Shown: positions 1 through 9,268, numbered from the stretch's first letter. The stretch: DNA of 64,000 nt from Rhodococcus opacus B4 (GCF_000010805.1 NC_012522.1:7626001-7690000), one strand, 5' to 3'. The notes: a model not told the origin generated them from the letters alone. Translations and numbers: made by a program.

Positions 1-706
1 GCCGCAACTGGCCTTCGGCGCCGCGGCTGGTGACCTCGGCGGGCGTTCCGGCGGCGACGATCGACCCGTGGTCGATGATGACGAGCCGGTCCGCGAGTTC
101 CTCGGCCTCGTCCATCAGATGGGTCGTCAGCAGCACGCTGACGCCGTCGCGGCGCAGCGCGTCGATCAGTTCCCACACCAGCAGGCGGGCCTGGGCGTCG
201 AGCCCGGCGGTGGGCTCGTCGAGGAAGACCAGTTCGGGGCGGCCCACCAGCGCGCACGCCAGGGACAGGCGCTGCTGCTGTCCGCCGGACAGCCGGCGGT
301 ACGGGGTGCGACGCGAATCCTCGAGGCCGAGGCTGCGCAGCAGCCAGTCGGGGTCGAGGGGGTCGGCGGAGTACGCGGCGACGAGGTCGAGCATCTCGCC
401 GGCGCGGGAACCGGGGTACGCGCCGCCGCCCTGCAGCATCACACCGATCCGGGCCCGGACGGCGCCGGCATCCACGACGGGATCGAGTCCGAGGACGCGG
501 ACGGTGCCGCTGTCCGGGCGGACGAAACCCTCGCACATCTCGACGGTGGTGGTCTTACCCGCGCCGTTGGGACCGAGCAACGCCACGACCTGTGCCGGTT
601 CGACGGTGAGATCGAGCCCGTCGACGGCCCTCACGCCGTCGAACGTCTTCACCACGCCTTCCAGGCGTACAGCAGGTTGCGCCGATCCGGGCGTTCGCGA
701 GGTCAC
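1..706 (-). CDS. ABC transporter ATP-binding protein, C-terminus cut by window edge
   Basis: Translation from a GTG at 706 gives an ABC ATPase: Walker A GPNGAGKTT near residue 45, signature LSGGQQQR, Walker B LVFLDEPTAGLD and the switch HL(MDEAEELADR). This is the drug/multidrug-exporter type of ATPase, as in tuberculosis Rv1458c, whose permease partners Rv1457c and Rv1456c lie on the far side, outside this window. The gene follows mptB by 6 bases, so the two are probably one transcript. The start was chosen because it sits directly behind the mptB stop. The substrate cannot be told from the ATPase. Confidence 0.88.
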   Translation of the reverse strand, partial: MTSRTPGSAQPAVRLEGVVKTFDGVRAVDGLDLTVEPAQVVALLGPNGAGKTTTVEMCEGFVRPDSGTVRVLGLDPVVDAGAVRARIGVMLQGGGAYPGSRAGEMLDLVAAYSADPLDPDWLLRSLGLEDSRRTPYRRLSGGQQQRLSLACALVGRPELVFLDEPTAGLDAQARLLVWELIDALRRDGVSVLLTTHLMDEAEELADRLVIIDHGSIVAAGTPAEVTSRGAEGQLR

Positions 707-712
707 GGGGAA

Positions 713-2497
713 TCAGCGTAAGCCCTGGCCGGGTGTGACCCGGCCGGTGCCCCGGCTTTCCGCGCCGGCATCGTCCCGGGGCGGATCCTGCGGTTCCGGT
801 GCGGCGGGCTGCTGCCCCGGACCGACCCGCCACGGCAGGCGGTTGCGGGTGATCACGATCAGCGTTCCGGCGGTAAAGATGGTGGCGATGGCGGCCTGCA
901 CGATGACGAACGGCTGGTACTCGCCGCCGTTCGGCATGAGGATGACGCTGACGATGGACGAGAAGGCGATCGCGGGGACGCGGAAGGCGGGTGCGGTGGC
1001 CCAGGCGGCGAGCGGCAGGACCGCCCACAGCAGATACCAGGGCTGCACCACGGGGAACAGCAGGACGACCGCGCCGAGGGACAGTCCGAGCGCGCCGACC
1101 GCGTGGATGCGGCCGACGAGGGTGGCGACGAGCATCCGGAGTGTGATGAACGCCGCAGCGACGGCGGCGATCGGCCGGGTCAGGCTCAGCACCGCCGTCG
1201 TGTGATCGCCGAGGCCCAGCAGGACCCCGGCCAGTCCGGTGCCGAGGCCGAGGAGCGTGGGTATCGACATCCAGCTGCGGACCGCGTTCGCCGTGCCGAG
1301 CGTGTGCACCCAGCCGATGCCGAGTCCGCTGGACGTGCTGATCACGAGGGTGACCACCAGGGCCACGCCGCCGAGCAGGGCGGCCGCGGTGAGCACCGCT
1401 TTCGGAGTTCCGCCCCATCGCCGGGCCAGCGCCATCCCGACGAACCCCAGCGCGAGGAGGGAGGGAATCTTGATCGTCGACGACAGGGCGATGAGCGCCG
1501 CCCCCGACAGCAGCAGGAGAAGGGACTGCCCGCGGATCGGTTCCGACCGTTCGACGGCCCGCAGCGCCAGTTCGATCCCGGCCAGCATGAGGCCGAGCAT
1601 CAGCGCCTCGTTGTGGATCCCGGCGACCAGGTGGAACAGCAGCAGGGGGTTGGCGGCGCCCAGCCAGAGGGCGCTGACCTCCGCGACGCCGCAGCGGCGC
1701 GCGAGGCGGGGGAGCGCCCACACGATCATGGCCACACCGGCGAGGGCGAGCAGCCGGTGCAGGAAGATTCCCGCGACGATGTTCTCGCCGGTCAGCCAGC
1801 TGATCCCGCGCCCCATCCAGAGGAACAGCGGGCCGTACGGCGCGGGAGTGTCCCGCCAGATCGTCGGCACGGTGCGGGTCAGGACGTGATCGACGCCGAG
1901 AGCGCCCGCCGGACCGATGGCGTACGGGTCGAGCCCGCGGGCCGCGATCTCGCTCTGCGCGAGGTACGAGTACACGTCCTTGCTGAACATCGGCGGCGCG
2001 ACGGACAGCGGGATGATCCACAGCAACAGGGTGCGGTCGAGCTGGGACCGGTTGAGGCGGCGCACGGCCCCCGACTGCAGGCTGCCGATCGCGAACCGTC
2101 CGAGCAGCAGCCATGCGAGCACGATCATCACGGTGCCGGTCATGGTGAGCGTCAGCGCGACGCTGGGGATCCGGGCGGGAAGTCCGATGATCCGCAGTCC
2201 CTGGACGGGGTTCTGCAATACCGGCTGGGCGCCGGCGCCGAGTGCGCCCACCGCCATCAGGACGGCGCCGGTCGCGCCGAACCGGCGAATGCCGCGGAGC
2301 TGCGCGGTCTCCTGTCCGTTCAGGCCTGCCGTCTCCGGTTCGTCGCCGTGCAACGCGGCCGCCACCGACGAGCGGGGCGAGGGTCCGTCGATGCCCAGCG
2401 CCCACCGGACGAGCTCGGCCGGATGTCGGAGAGCGGCGCGAGCCGTCAAGGTCGGCTCCGCGCGGGTCGGCTCCGGGTTCTCGGGGGTCTGCGGCAC
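713..2497 (-). CDS. mptB: Alpha-(1->6)-mannopyranosyltransferase MptB-like polytopic membrane protein
   Basis: 594 residues from a GTG at 2497. The start removes a poorly coding 72-residue extension and leaves a hydrophilic N-terminus followed by about a dozen hydrophobic segments from residue 60 onward. Its position (between an Rv1458c-like ATPase and divergent sufR) and its membrane GT-C-like layout match Rv1459c/MptB. MptB uses polyprenyl-phosphate mannose to build the mannan core of lipomannan and lipoarabinomannan on the outer face of the plasma membrane. The C-terminus is Pro/Glu-rich. The function is assigned from synteny and family knowledge; catalytic acidic residues were not individually verified. 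Confidence 0.82.
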   Translation of the reverse strand: MPQTPENPEPTRAEPTLTARAALRHPAELVRWALGIDGPSPRSSVAAALHGDEPETAGLNGQETAQLRGIRRFGATGAVLMAVGALGAGAQPVLQNPVQGLRIIGLPARIPSVALTLTMTGTVMIVLAWLLLGRFAIGSLQSGAVRRLNRSQLDRTLLLWIIPLSVAPPMFSKDVYSYLAQSEIAARGLDPYAIGPAGALGVDHVLTRTVPTIWRDTPAPYGPLFLWMGRGISWLTGENIVAGIFLHRLLALAGVAMIVWALPRLARRCGVAEVSALWLGAANPLLLFHLVAGIHNEALMLGLMLAGIELALRAVERSEPIRGQSLLLLLSGAALIALSSTIKIPSLLALGFVGMALARRWGGTPKAVLTAAALLGGVALVVTLVISTSSGLGIGWVHTLGTANAVRSWMSIPTLLGLGTGLAGVLLGLGDHTTAVLSLTRPIAAVAAAFITLRMLVATLVGRIHAVGALGLSLGAVVLLFPVVQPWYLLWAVLPLAAWATAPAFRVPAIAFSSIVSVILMPNGGEYQPFVIVQAAIATIFTAGTLIVITRNRLPWRVGPGQQPAAPEPQDPPRDDAGAESRGTGRVTPGQGLR

Positions 2498-2574
2498 ACA
2501 GGCAGCGTAGCGGTGCGCCGAACACGGCCGGTTCGGCCAGTATTCCCGCGGCCGGGCGCACATAATCACAGGTG

Positions 2575-2592
2575 TAAGGCAGGGCACCCTTA
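2575..2592. promoter_or_regulatory. Candidate iron-regulator (IdeR/DtxR-like) palindrome upstream of sufR
   Basis: TAAGG-N8-CCTTA inverted repeat 37 bases upstream of the sufR start. The IdeR consensus is a 19-base palindrome of the TWAGG-N9-CCTWA type, so this is one base short in the spacer. It is the right kind of place for iron control of Fe-S assembly, but the match is imperfect. Confidence 0.3.
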
Positions 2593-2617
2593 GTAGACCT
2601 GCGTTCGGAATTCCGTC

Positions 2618-2632
2618 ACACTGGTGTTGTGA
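2618..2632. promoter_or_regulatory. SufR operator overlapping the sufR start codon
   Basis: The sequence reads ACACT-GGTGT-TGTGA. This is exactly the ACACT-N5-TGTGA form that I recall for SufR of M. tuberculosis. The right half covers the GTG start codon at 2629-2631, so bound SufR would sit on the very start of its own gene and control the whole suf operon. Confidence 0.7.
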
Positions 2633-3378
2633 AAACGGATACGACACCACGTGCAACGAAGGAAAGCGCAGTTCACGCGCCTTCTTCGGCGGCGCCTGTC
2701 GCAACCGCTTCACCCGTCGCCGTGGGCCACGAAGGGCACACCCGCGCGGCCGTCGTGAAGCTCCTTCTCGAGGAGGGGCCGATCACCGCCTCGGAAATCG
2801 GAACCCGCCTGGGTCTGAGCGCCGCCGGTGTCCGTCGTCATCTCGACGCACTCCTCGAATCCGGCGAGGCGCGCGAGGCGTCGTCCGTCGCCGTGCGTCA
2901 CCGCGGACGGGGACGGCCCGCCAAATATTTCCAGATCACCGCCAAGGGCCGCGGACGGCTCGGCCACGCGTACGACGACCTCGCGGGCGCGGCCATGCGC
3001 CAACTCCGGGAGGTCGGGGGAGACGCCGCGATCACCGAATTCGCTCGCCGCCGAGTCCAGGCGATCGTCGGCGACGTCACCCCGGCCGCGGATCAGAGCG
3101 CCGAGGGCCTCGAAACCACCGCCGACGCCATCGCCGACGCGTTCACGACCGCCGGATTCGCGGCCTCGACCCGCCCGGTCGGCAACGGCGTGCAGATCTG
3201 CCAGCACCACTGCCCGGTCTCGCACGTCGCCGAGGAATTCCCGGAATTGTGCGAAGCCGAGCAGGCAGCGTTCGCCCAACTGCTCGGCACCCACGTCCAG
3301 CGGCTCGCGACCATCGCGAACGGCGACTGCGCCTGCACCACCCACGTTCCACTCGTCCCGCCGTCCGGTCCCAGATGA
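2629..3378 (+). CDS. sufR: SufR, Fe-S-sensing repressor of the suf operon
   Basis: 249 residues from a GTG. An N-terminal disordered stretch (1-35) precedes a winged helix (about 40-105: TASEIGTRLGLSAAGVRRHL recognition helix, then a basic wing RHRGRGRPAKY). The C-terminal half carries Cys191, Cys195, Cys208, Cys234 and Cys236, suited to holding an Fe-S cluster. Holo-SufR represses suf in other bacteria; cluster loss under iron or oxidative stress relieves repression. It is first in a same-strand operon and its operator overlaps its own start. No clear Shine-Dalgarno precedes the GTG, so a leaderless message or a slightly later start is possible. Confidence 0.92.
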   Translation: MKTDTTPRATKESAVHAPSSAAPVATASPVAVGHEGHTRAAVVKLLLEEGPITASEIGTRLGLSAAGVRRHLDALLESGEAREASSVAVRHRGRGRPAKYFQITAKGRGRLGHAYDDLAGAAMRQLREVGGDAAITEFARRRVQAIVGDVTPAADQSAEGLETTADAIADAFTTAGFAASTRPVGNGVQICQHHCPVSHVAEEFPELCEAEQAAFAQLLGTHVQRLATIANGDCACTTHVPLVPPSGPR

Positions 3379-3483
3379 CAACGCTCCACGAACAGATCGC
3401 TTCACCGATAGATCCTCTAGTACGCAATTCCACCGGCGACCAGCCCTCGCCGGTCTCGTAACAAGACTCCGGAAGGAGCTCGC

Positions 3484-4944
3484 ATGACCGTCACATCAGA
3501 CCAGGTGACATCCACTGCGTCGGCCAACGCCGAGCCGCTCACGCAGGAAGAGACCATCGCGTCACTCGGGCATTACGGGTACGGCTGGTCCGATTCCGAC
3601 GAGGCCGGTGCCAGTGCGCAGCGCGGTCTGTCCGAAGACGTCGTGCGCGACATCTCGGCGAAGAAGAGCGAACCGGACTGGATGCTCGACATCCGCCTGC
3701 GGGCGCTGAAGACCTTCGACAAGAAGCCGATGCCGAACTGGGGATCGGACCTCGAAGGCATTCACTTCGACAACATCAAGTACTTCGTGCGCTCGAGCGA
3801 GAAGCAGGCCGAGAGCTGGGAAGACCTGCCCGAGGACATCAAGAACACGTACGACAAGCTGGGCATCCCCGAGGCCGAGAAGCAGCGCCTCGTCGCCGGT
3901 GTCGCGGCTCAGTACGAGTCGGAGGTCGTCTATCACTCGATCCGTGAGGACCTCGAGTCGCAGGGCGTCATCTTCCTCGACACCGACACGGGTCTGAAGC
4001 AGCACCCCGAACTGTTCCAGGAGTACTTCGGCACGGTCATCCCGGCCGGCGACAACAAGTTCTCCGCGCTGAACACCGCCGTGTGGTCGGGTGGCTCGTT
4101 CATCTACGTCCCGCCGGGCGTGCACGTCGACATCCCGCTGCAGGCCTACTTCCGTATCAACACGGAGAACATGGGCCAGTTCGAGCGGACCCTGATCATC
4201 GTCGACGAGGGCGCCTCGGTGCACTACGTCGAGGGCTGCACCGCACCGATCTACAAGTCCGACTCGCTGCACTCCGCGGTGGTCGAGATCATCGTGAAGA
4301 AGGGCGGTCACTGCCGCTACACGACCATTCAGAACTGGTCGAACAACGTCTACAACCTGGTCACCAAGCGCACCAAGGTGGAGGCCGGCGGATCCATGGA
4401 GTGGATCGACGGCAACATCGGGTCCAAGGTCACCATGAAGTACCCGGCCGTCTGGATGATGGGCGAGCACGCCCGCGGCGAGGTTCTCTCCGTGGCATTC
4501 GCCGGTGAGGGCCAGCACCAGGACACCGGCGCCAAGATGCTGCACCTCGCGCCGCACACGTCGTCGACCATCATCAGCAAGTCGGTGGCCCGCGGCGGTG
4601 GACGCGCGTCCTACCGCGGACTCGTCCAGGTCAACAAGGGCGCCCACGGCTCCAAGTCGACGGTCAAGTGTGACGCGCTGCTGGTCGATCAGATCAGCCG
4701 CTCGGACACCTACCCGTACGTCGACATCCGGGAGGACGACGTAACCATGGGTCACGAGGCCACCGTGTCGAAGGTCAGCGACGACCAGTTGTTCTACCTG
4801 ATGAGCCGCGGGCTCACCGAAGACGAGGCCATGGCCACGGTCGTGCGCGGCTTCGTCGAGCCGATCGCCAAGGAACTCCCGATGGAGTACGCCCTGGAAC
4901 TGAACCGCCTGATCGAACTGCAGATGGAAGGGGCGGTGGGTTAG
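3484..4944 (+). CDS. sufB: SufB, Fe-S cluster scaffold subunit
   Basis: 486 residues, full family length, with a strong GGAAGGAG ribosome site before the ATG. SufB pairs with SufD and the ATPase SufC to build Fe-S clusters on a beta-helix scaffold in the cytoplasm. Typical SufB blocks are present, including the conserved core around residues 195-300 and C-terminal helices ending ELNRLIELQMEGAVG. The tuberculosis orthologue Rv1461 is interrupted by an intein; this one has no intein. The stop shares one base with the sufD start, so translation is coupled. Confidence 0.97.
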   Translation: MTVTSDQVTSTASANAEPLTQEETIASLGHYGYGWSDSDEAGASAQRGLSEDVVRDISAKKSEPDWMLDIRLRALKTFDKKPMPNWGSDLEGIHFDNIKYFVRSSEKQAESWEDLPEDIKNTYDKLGIPEAEKQRLVAGVAAQYESEVVYHSIREDLESQGVIFLDTDTGLKQHPELFQEYFGTVIPAGDNKFSALNTAVWSGGSFIYVPPGVHVDIPLQAYFRINTENMGQFERTLIIVDEGASVHYVEGCTAPIYKSDSLHSAVVEIIVKKGGHCRYTTIQNWSNNVYNLVTKRTKVEAGGSMEWIDGNIGSKVTMKYPAVWMMGEHARGEVLSVAFAGEGQHQDTGAKMLHLAPHTSSTIISKSVARGGGRASYRGLVQVNKGAHGSKSTVKCDALLVDQISRSDTYPYVDIREDDVTMGHEATVSKVSDDQLFYLMSRGLTEDEAMATVVRGFVEPIAKELPMEYALELNRLIELQMEGAVG

Positions 4945-6173
4945 TGACCACGCCAGAAACTGGTGTCCAGAATCTCGGAGTCACGGGTGCCGTCGCCGGC
5001 GAGAATCCGCGGATAGCGCGGACGTCCACCGGCTCGCCGATCGCCAACAAGGGCGAGGTCTTCACGTCGTTCGACGTCAACGCGTTCGAGATCCCGGGTG
5101 GTCGTGACGAGGTCTGGCGATTCACCCCGCTGCGCCGTCTCCGCGGACTGCACGACGGAACGGCCGTGGCAAACGGCACGGCCACCGTCGACGTCGCCGG
5201 CCCGGACCCGGTGACGGTCGAGACCGTCGGGCGCGACGACGACCGGCTGGGCAAGGCCGGGGTTCCCGCCGACCGTGTGGCCGCACAGGCGTACTCGGGT
5301 TTCGAGACGGCGACCGTCGTCACCGTCGGCCGTGAGGTCGAGGTCGACGAGACGATCAACATCACGATCACGGGCCCGGGCGAGGGCAAGGTTGCCTTCG
5401 GGCATCTGCAGATCCGGCTCGACGCGTTCGCGAAGGCGACCGTCGTGATCGACCAGCGCGGCAGCGGAACGTTCGCCGAGAACGTCGAGTTCGTGCTCGG
5501 CGACAGCGCCCACCTCACCGTCGTCGCCGTCCAGGACTGGGCGGACGACACCGTGCACGTCGCGTCGCATCACGCGCGGCTCGGCCGGGACGCGGTCCTG
5601 CGGCACAACGCCGTCAGCCTCGGCGGCGACCTCGTCCGCCTCTCCGCGACCGTCAAGTACGACGGCCCCGGCGGCGACGCCGAACTGCTCGGCCTGTACT
5701 TCGCCGACGCGGGACAGCACTTCGAGCAGCGCCTGCTGGTGGATCATTCGCAGCCGCACTGCAAGTCCAACGTGGTCTACAAGGGCGCCCTGCAGGGTGA
5801 TCCGGAGTCGGGGAAGCCCGACGCGCACACCGTGTGGGTCGGCGACGTGCTGATCCGTGCGGCGGCCGAAGGCACCGACACGTTCGAGCTGAACCGCAAC
5901 CTCGTCCTCACGGACGGCGCCCGCGCGGATTCGGTCCCGAACCTGGAAATCGAGACCGGCGAGATCGTGGGTGCCGGCCACGCCAGCGCCACGGGTCGAT
6001 TCGACGACGAGCAGTTGTTCTACCTGCGCGCCCGCGGAATCCCCGAGGACGCGGCACGGCGACTCGTCGTGCGCGGTTTCTTCCACGAGATCATCAACAA
6101 GATCGCCGTCGCCGAGATCCGTGAGCGTCTCGAGGCTGCCGTCGAGGCCGAACTCGCCGCAGTCGGCGTCTGA
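4944..6173 (+). CDS. sufD: SufD, Fe-S assembly scaffold partner
   Basis: 409 residues from a GTG whose first base is the last base of the sufB stop. The C-terminal half is clearly SufB/SufD family (GDAELLGLYFADAGQHFEQR, then the paired motif DEQLFYLRARGIPEDAARRL also found in SufB). The N-terminal third is variable, as is usual. SufD forms the SufBC2D complex and is linked to iron acquisition. It belongs to the suf operon, 45 bases ahead of sufC. Confidence 0.95.
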   Translation: MTTPETGVQNLGVTGAVAGENPRIARTSTGSPIANKGEVFTSFDVNAFEIPGGRDEVWRFTPLRRLRGLHDGTAVANGTATVDVAGPDPVTVETVGRDDDRLGKAGVPADRVAAQAYSGFETATVVTVGREVEVDETINITITGPGEGKVAFGHLQIRLDAFAKATVVIDQRGSGTFAENVEFVLGDSAHLTVVAVQDWADDTVHVASHHARLGRDAVLRHNAVSLGGDLVRLSATVKYDGPGGDAELLGLYFADAGQHFEQRLLVDHSQPHCKSNVVYKGALQGDPESGKPDAHTVWVGDVLIRAAAEGTDTFELNRNLVLTDGARADSVPNLEIETGEIVGAGHASATGRFDDEQLFYLRARGIPEDAARRLVVRGFFHEIINKIAVAEIRERLEAAVEAELAAVGV

Positions 6174-6218
6174 GCCGCGCCGCCGGACCATTACTTCCCA
6201 TTTCTTCGAAGGATCACA

Positions 6219-7028
6219 ATGTCTACCCCTGACGCCTCCACCCCCGAAACCTCGGTCCTGGAAATCAAGGACCTGCACGTCGACGTCGCGAACACCGACG
6301 AGAACGCCGAACCGATCAACATCCTCAAGGGTGTGAACCTGACGGTTCGTTCCGGCGAGACTCACGCGATCATGGGACCCAACGGTTCCGGCAAGTCGAC
6401 GCTGTCGTACGCGATCGCGGGGCACCCCAAGTACCAGATCACCTCGGGTTCCATCACGCTCAACGGCGAAGACGTCCTCGAGATGAGCGTCGACGAGCGC
6501 GCCCGCGCGGGACTGTTCCTCGCGATGCAGTACCCCGTCGAGGTCCCCGGCGTCTCCATGTCGAACTTCCTGCGCACCGCGGCCACCGCCGTCCGTGGCG
6601 AGGCCCCGAAGCTCCGCCACTGGGTGAAGGAAGTCAAGGAGGCGCTGACCGAACTCGACATCGACCCGTCGTTCGGCGAGCGCAGTGTCAACGAAGGGTT
6701 CTCCGGCGGTGAGAAGAAGCGCCACGAGATCCTGCAGCTCGGCCTCCTGAAGCCGAAGATCGCGATCCTCGACGAGACCGACTCCGGACTCGACGTCGAC
6801 GCCCTGCGCGTCGTCTCCGAGGGTGTGAACCGCTACAAGGAGCGCCAGCACGGCGGAATCCTGCTGATCACGCACTACACGCGCATCCTCCGGTACATCA
6901 AGCCGGAGTACGTTCACGTGTTCGTCGGAGGCCGTGTCGTCGAGTCGGGCGGACCGGAACTGGCCGACGAGCTCGAGGCGAACGGCTACGAGCGATTCAC
7001 CCAGGCTGCAGCAACGCAAGGAGCATAA
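6219..7028 (+). CDS. sufC: SufC, ABC-type ATPase of the SUF complex
   Basis: 269 residues; AAGGAT ribosome site. Walker A GPNGSGKST, the SufC form of the signature SGGEKKRHE, Walker B KIAILDETDSGLD and a late His in LLITHYTRIL. SufC is the soluble ATPase that drives conformational change in SufB-SufD. The N-terminus carries an extra 20-residue polar leader that is commonly variable. It lies 6 bases ahead of sufS. Confidence 0.97.
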   Translation: MSTPDASTPETSVLEIKDLHVDVANTDENAEPINILKGVNLTVRSGETHAIMGPNGSGKSTLSYAIAGHPKYQITSGSITLNGEDVLEMSVDERARAGLFLAMQYPVEVPGVSMSNFLRTAATAVRGEAPKLRHWVKEVKEALTELDIDPSFGERSVNEGFSGGEKKRHEILQLGLLKPKIAILDETDSGLDVDALRVVSEGVNRYKERQHGGILLITHYTRILRYIKPEYVHVFVGGRVVESGGPELADELEANGYERFTQAAATQGA

Positions 7029-7034
7029 ACGCAG

Positions 7035-8294
7035 ATGACCACCTCGGTGCGCGTATTCGACGTCACCCGGATCCGGAACGACTTCCCGATCCTGGCGCGT
7101 ACGGTCCGCGACGGAAAACCGCTGGTGTACCTCGATTCGGGTGCCACATCGCAGCGCCCGAACCAGGTGCTCGACGCCGAGAGGGAGTTTCTCACCACCT
7201 GTAACGCTGCCGTGCACCGAGGCGCTCACCAGCTCGCCGAGGAGGCCACGGACGCGTACGAGAACGCGCGTGCGGCGATCGCCGGGTTCGTCGGCGTCGA
7301 CAGCGACGAACTCGTGTTCACCAAGAACGCGACGGAGTCCCTCAACCTCGTCACCCACGTCCTCGGCGACGACCGCTTCGAACGGCACCTCGGTCCCGGC
7401 GACGAGATCGTCATCACCGAGCTCGAGCATCACGCCAATCTGGTGCCGTGGCAGGAACTCGCGCGCAGCACCGGTGCCACGTTGCGCTGGTACGGCGTCA
7501 CCGACGACGGCCGCATCGACCTCGACTCGCTCGAGCTGACCGCTGCCGTCAAGGTGGTGGCGTTCACCCACCAGTCCAACGTGACCGGGGCGGTGGCACC
7601 GGTCGAGGAGCTGGTCCGCCGCGCCCGCGCGGTCGGCGCGCTGGTGGTGCTCGACGCCTGCCAGTCCGTCCCGCACATGGCGGTGGACTTCCACGCGCTC
7701 GGAGTCGACTATGCGGCGTTCTCCGGTCACAAGATGCTCGGCCCGTCCGGCGTGGGTGTCCTGTACGGACGCCGGGAACTGCTGAACGCGATGCCGCCGT
7801 TCATCACCGGTGGCTCGATGATCGAGACCGTCACGATGGAACGCACCACCTACGCGCCGCCGCCGCAGCGCTTCGAGGCGGGCGTCCCGATGACGTCGCA
7901 GGTGGTCGGTCTCGGCGCGGCGGTCCGCTATCTCGACGAGATCGGGATGGACGCGGTCGCGGCGCACGAGCACACCCTGGTCGAGGCGGCACTGGCAGCG
8001 CTCGGCGCCATCGATGGTGTGCGCATCATCGGACCTACGACCGCCGAGGACCGCGGCGGGGCCGTGTCGTTCGTGGTCGACGGAATCCACGCGCACGATC
8101 TCGGCCAGATCCTCGACGACGAGGGCGTCGCCATCCGCGTCGGCCACCACTGCGCCTGGCCCCTGCACCGGCGCTTCGGTGTCGCGGCCACGGCGAGGGC
8201 GTCGTTCGCTCTGTACAACACGGTCGACGAGGTCGCCGCTCTCGCGGCGGCGGTGCGGCGTGCACAGGAGTTCTTCGGGGAGGTTCCTGCATGA
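7035..8294 (+). CDS. sufS: SufS, group II cysteine desulfurase
   Basis: 419 residues. PLP-binding Lys233 sits in FSGHKMLGPSG and the persulfide-carrying Cys373 in RVGHHCAWP; the group II layout is complete. It takes sulfur from cysteine and hands it to SufU. The stop overlaps the sufU start (ATGA), so the two are translationally coupled, consistent with donor and acceptor. Confidence 0.97.
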   Translation: MTTSVRVFDVTRIRNDFPILARTVRDGKPLVYLDSGATSQRPNQVLDAEREFLTTCNAAVHRGAHQLAEEATDAYENARAAIAGFVGVDSDELVFTKNATESLNLVTHVLGDDRFERHLGPGDEIVITELEHHANLVPWQELARSTGATLRWYGVTDDGRIDLDSLELTAAVKVVAFTHQSNVTGAVAPVEELVRRARAVGALVVLDACQSVPHMAVDFHALGVDYAAFSGHKMLGPSGVGVLYGRRELLNAMPPFITGGSMIETVTMERTTYAPPPQRFEAGVPMTSQVVGLGAAVRYLDEIGMDAVAAHEHTLVEAALAALGAIDGVRIIGPTTAEDRGGAVSFVVDGIHAHDLGQILDDEGVAIRVGHHCAWPLHRRFGVAATARASFALYNTVDEVAALAAAVRRAQEFFGEVPA

Positions 8295-8791
8295 GAATGG
8301 AACAGATGTACCAGGAAGTGATCCTGGACCACTACAAGCATCCCCACGGCCGCGGCCTTCGTGAACCGTTCGGCGCCGAAGTCCACCACGTCAATCCGAC
8401 GTGCGGCGACGAAGTGACGCTGCGCGTGCAGCTCGCCGACGACGGCACCGTGGTGGATGTCTCGTATGACGGCCAGGGCTGCTCCATCAGCCAGGCGTCG
8501 ACGTCGGTGCTCACCGATCAGGTCGTGGGCATGCCCGTCGAGCAGGCGCTGCAGACCGTTGCCGCGTTCAACGAAATGGTGAGCAGCCGCGGTACCGTCG
8601 AGGGGGACGAGGACGTCCTCGGGGACGGCATCGCCTTCGTCGGTGTCTCGAAGTACCCGGCCCGCGTGAAATGCGCATTGCTCGGATGGATGGCATTCAA
8701 GGACGCGGTTGTTCAGATAGTGGACGAACAGGATTCGGCCGTTCCGACAGCAGACGGCGAACCAGCTCGAATCGGAGGACAGGCATCATGA
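8291..8791 (+). CDS. sufU: SufU, zinc-dependent sulfurtransferase partner of SufS
   Basis: 166 residues from an ATG that overlaps the sufS stop by four bases. The three metal/sulfur Cys of SufU are present: Cys38 (NPTCGDE), Cys64 (GQGCSIS) and Cys128 (ARVKCAL), with the SufU-type insertion between 64 and 128. SufU accepts persulfide sulfur from SufS. The longer open frame that covers this gene begins inside sufS and is an artefact upstream of 8291. The C-terminal 30 residues are a polar tail. Confidence 0.95.
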   Translation: MRMEQMYQEVILDHYKHPHGRGLREPFGAEVHHVNPTCGDEVTLRVQLADDGTVVDVSYDGQGCSISQASTSVLTDQVVGMPVEQALQTVAAFNEMVSSRGTVEGDEDVLGDGIAFVGVSKYPARVKCALLGWMAFKDAVVQIVDEQDSAVPTADGEPARIGGQAS

Positions 8792-9204
8792 GCGAGACGC
8801 AGACGCCGCAGGCGGACGCCACAGCACCGGAGCAGGCGCCGGCGGACCAGGGCGGCGAATCCGCGCCCACCGCATCGGGTGCGATCACGGACCCGAAACG
8901 ACTGGAGGAGCTCGAGGAGGCGATGCGCGACGTCGTCGACCCCGAACTCGGCATCAATGTCGTCGACCTCGGTCTCGTGTACGGCATCACTGAGGAAGAG
9001 GACGTCGTGACCCTCGACATGACCCTCACGTCGGCGGCGTGCCCGCTGACCGATGTCATCGAGGACCAGTCCCGCGGTGCACTCGTGCGCAGCGGTCTGT
9101 GCAACGAATTGAAGATCAACTGGGTGTGGCTCCCGCCGTGGGGCCCCGACAAGATCACCGAGGACGGCCGCGAGCAGTTGCGCGCCCTCGGGTTCACGGT
9201 CTGA
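8788..9204 (+). CDS. sufT: SufT, MIP18/DUF59 Fe-S maturation factor
   Basis: 138 residues; ATGA overlap with sufU, with GGAGGA just upstream. A 35-residue Ala/Pro/Gln leader precedes the DUF59 domain (VVDPELGINVVDLGLVYGI, then the conserved TLTSAACPLTD with the family Cys). SufT helps deliver or mature clusters under high Fe-S demand. It is last in the suf operon and is followed by a strong terminator hairpin. Confidence 0.94.
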   Translation: MSETQTPQADATAPEQAPADQGGESAPTASGAITDPKRLEELEEAMRDVVDPELGINVVDLGLVYGITEEEDVVTLDMTLTSAACPLTDVIEDQSRGALVRSGLCNELKINWVWLPPWGPDKITEDGREQLRALGFTV

Positions 9205-9220
9205 CGACCCACCACCGTTG

Positions 9221-9262
9221 ACGGAGGGGCTCGGCGAGAACCATCTCGCCGAGCCCCTCCGT
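9221..9262. terminator. Bidirectional terminator between sufT and ku
   Basis: Perfect 19-base-pair stem (9221-9239 with 9244-9262) and a four-base loop ACCA, lying between two convergent stops. There is no long T run, as is common for GC-rich actinobacterial terminators. Confidence 0.85.
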
Positions 9263-9268
9263 GTCGGT

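Noticed and set aside
555..2561. Long open frames opposite or beside real genes
   Set aside because: Arg/Pro/Gly-rich translations without motifs; high GC removes stop codons. Similar shadows occur over suf, acn, the megasynthase, guaB1 and the mprF-like gene.
7448..8791. 447-residue fusion of SufS-region sequence to SufU
   Set aside because: The first 281 codons are an out-of-frame reading of sufS; the real SufU starts at the ATG at 8291.
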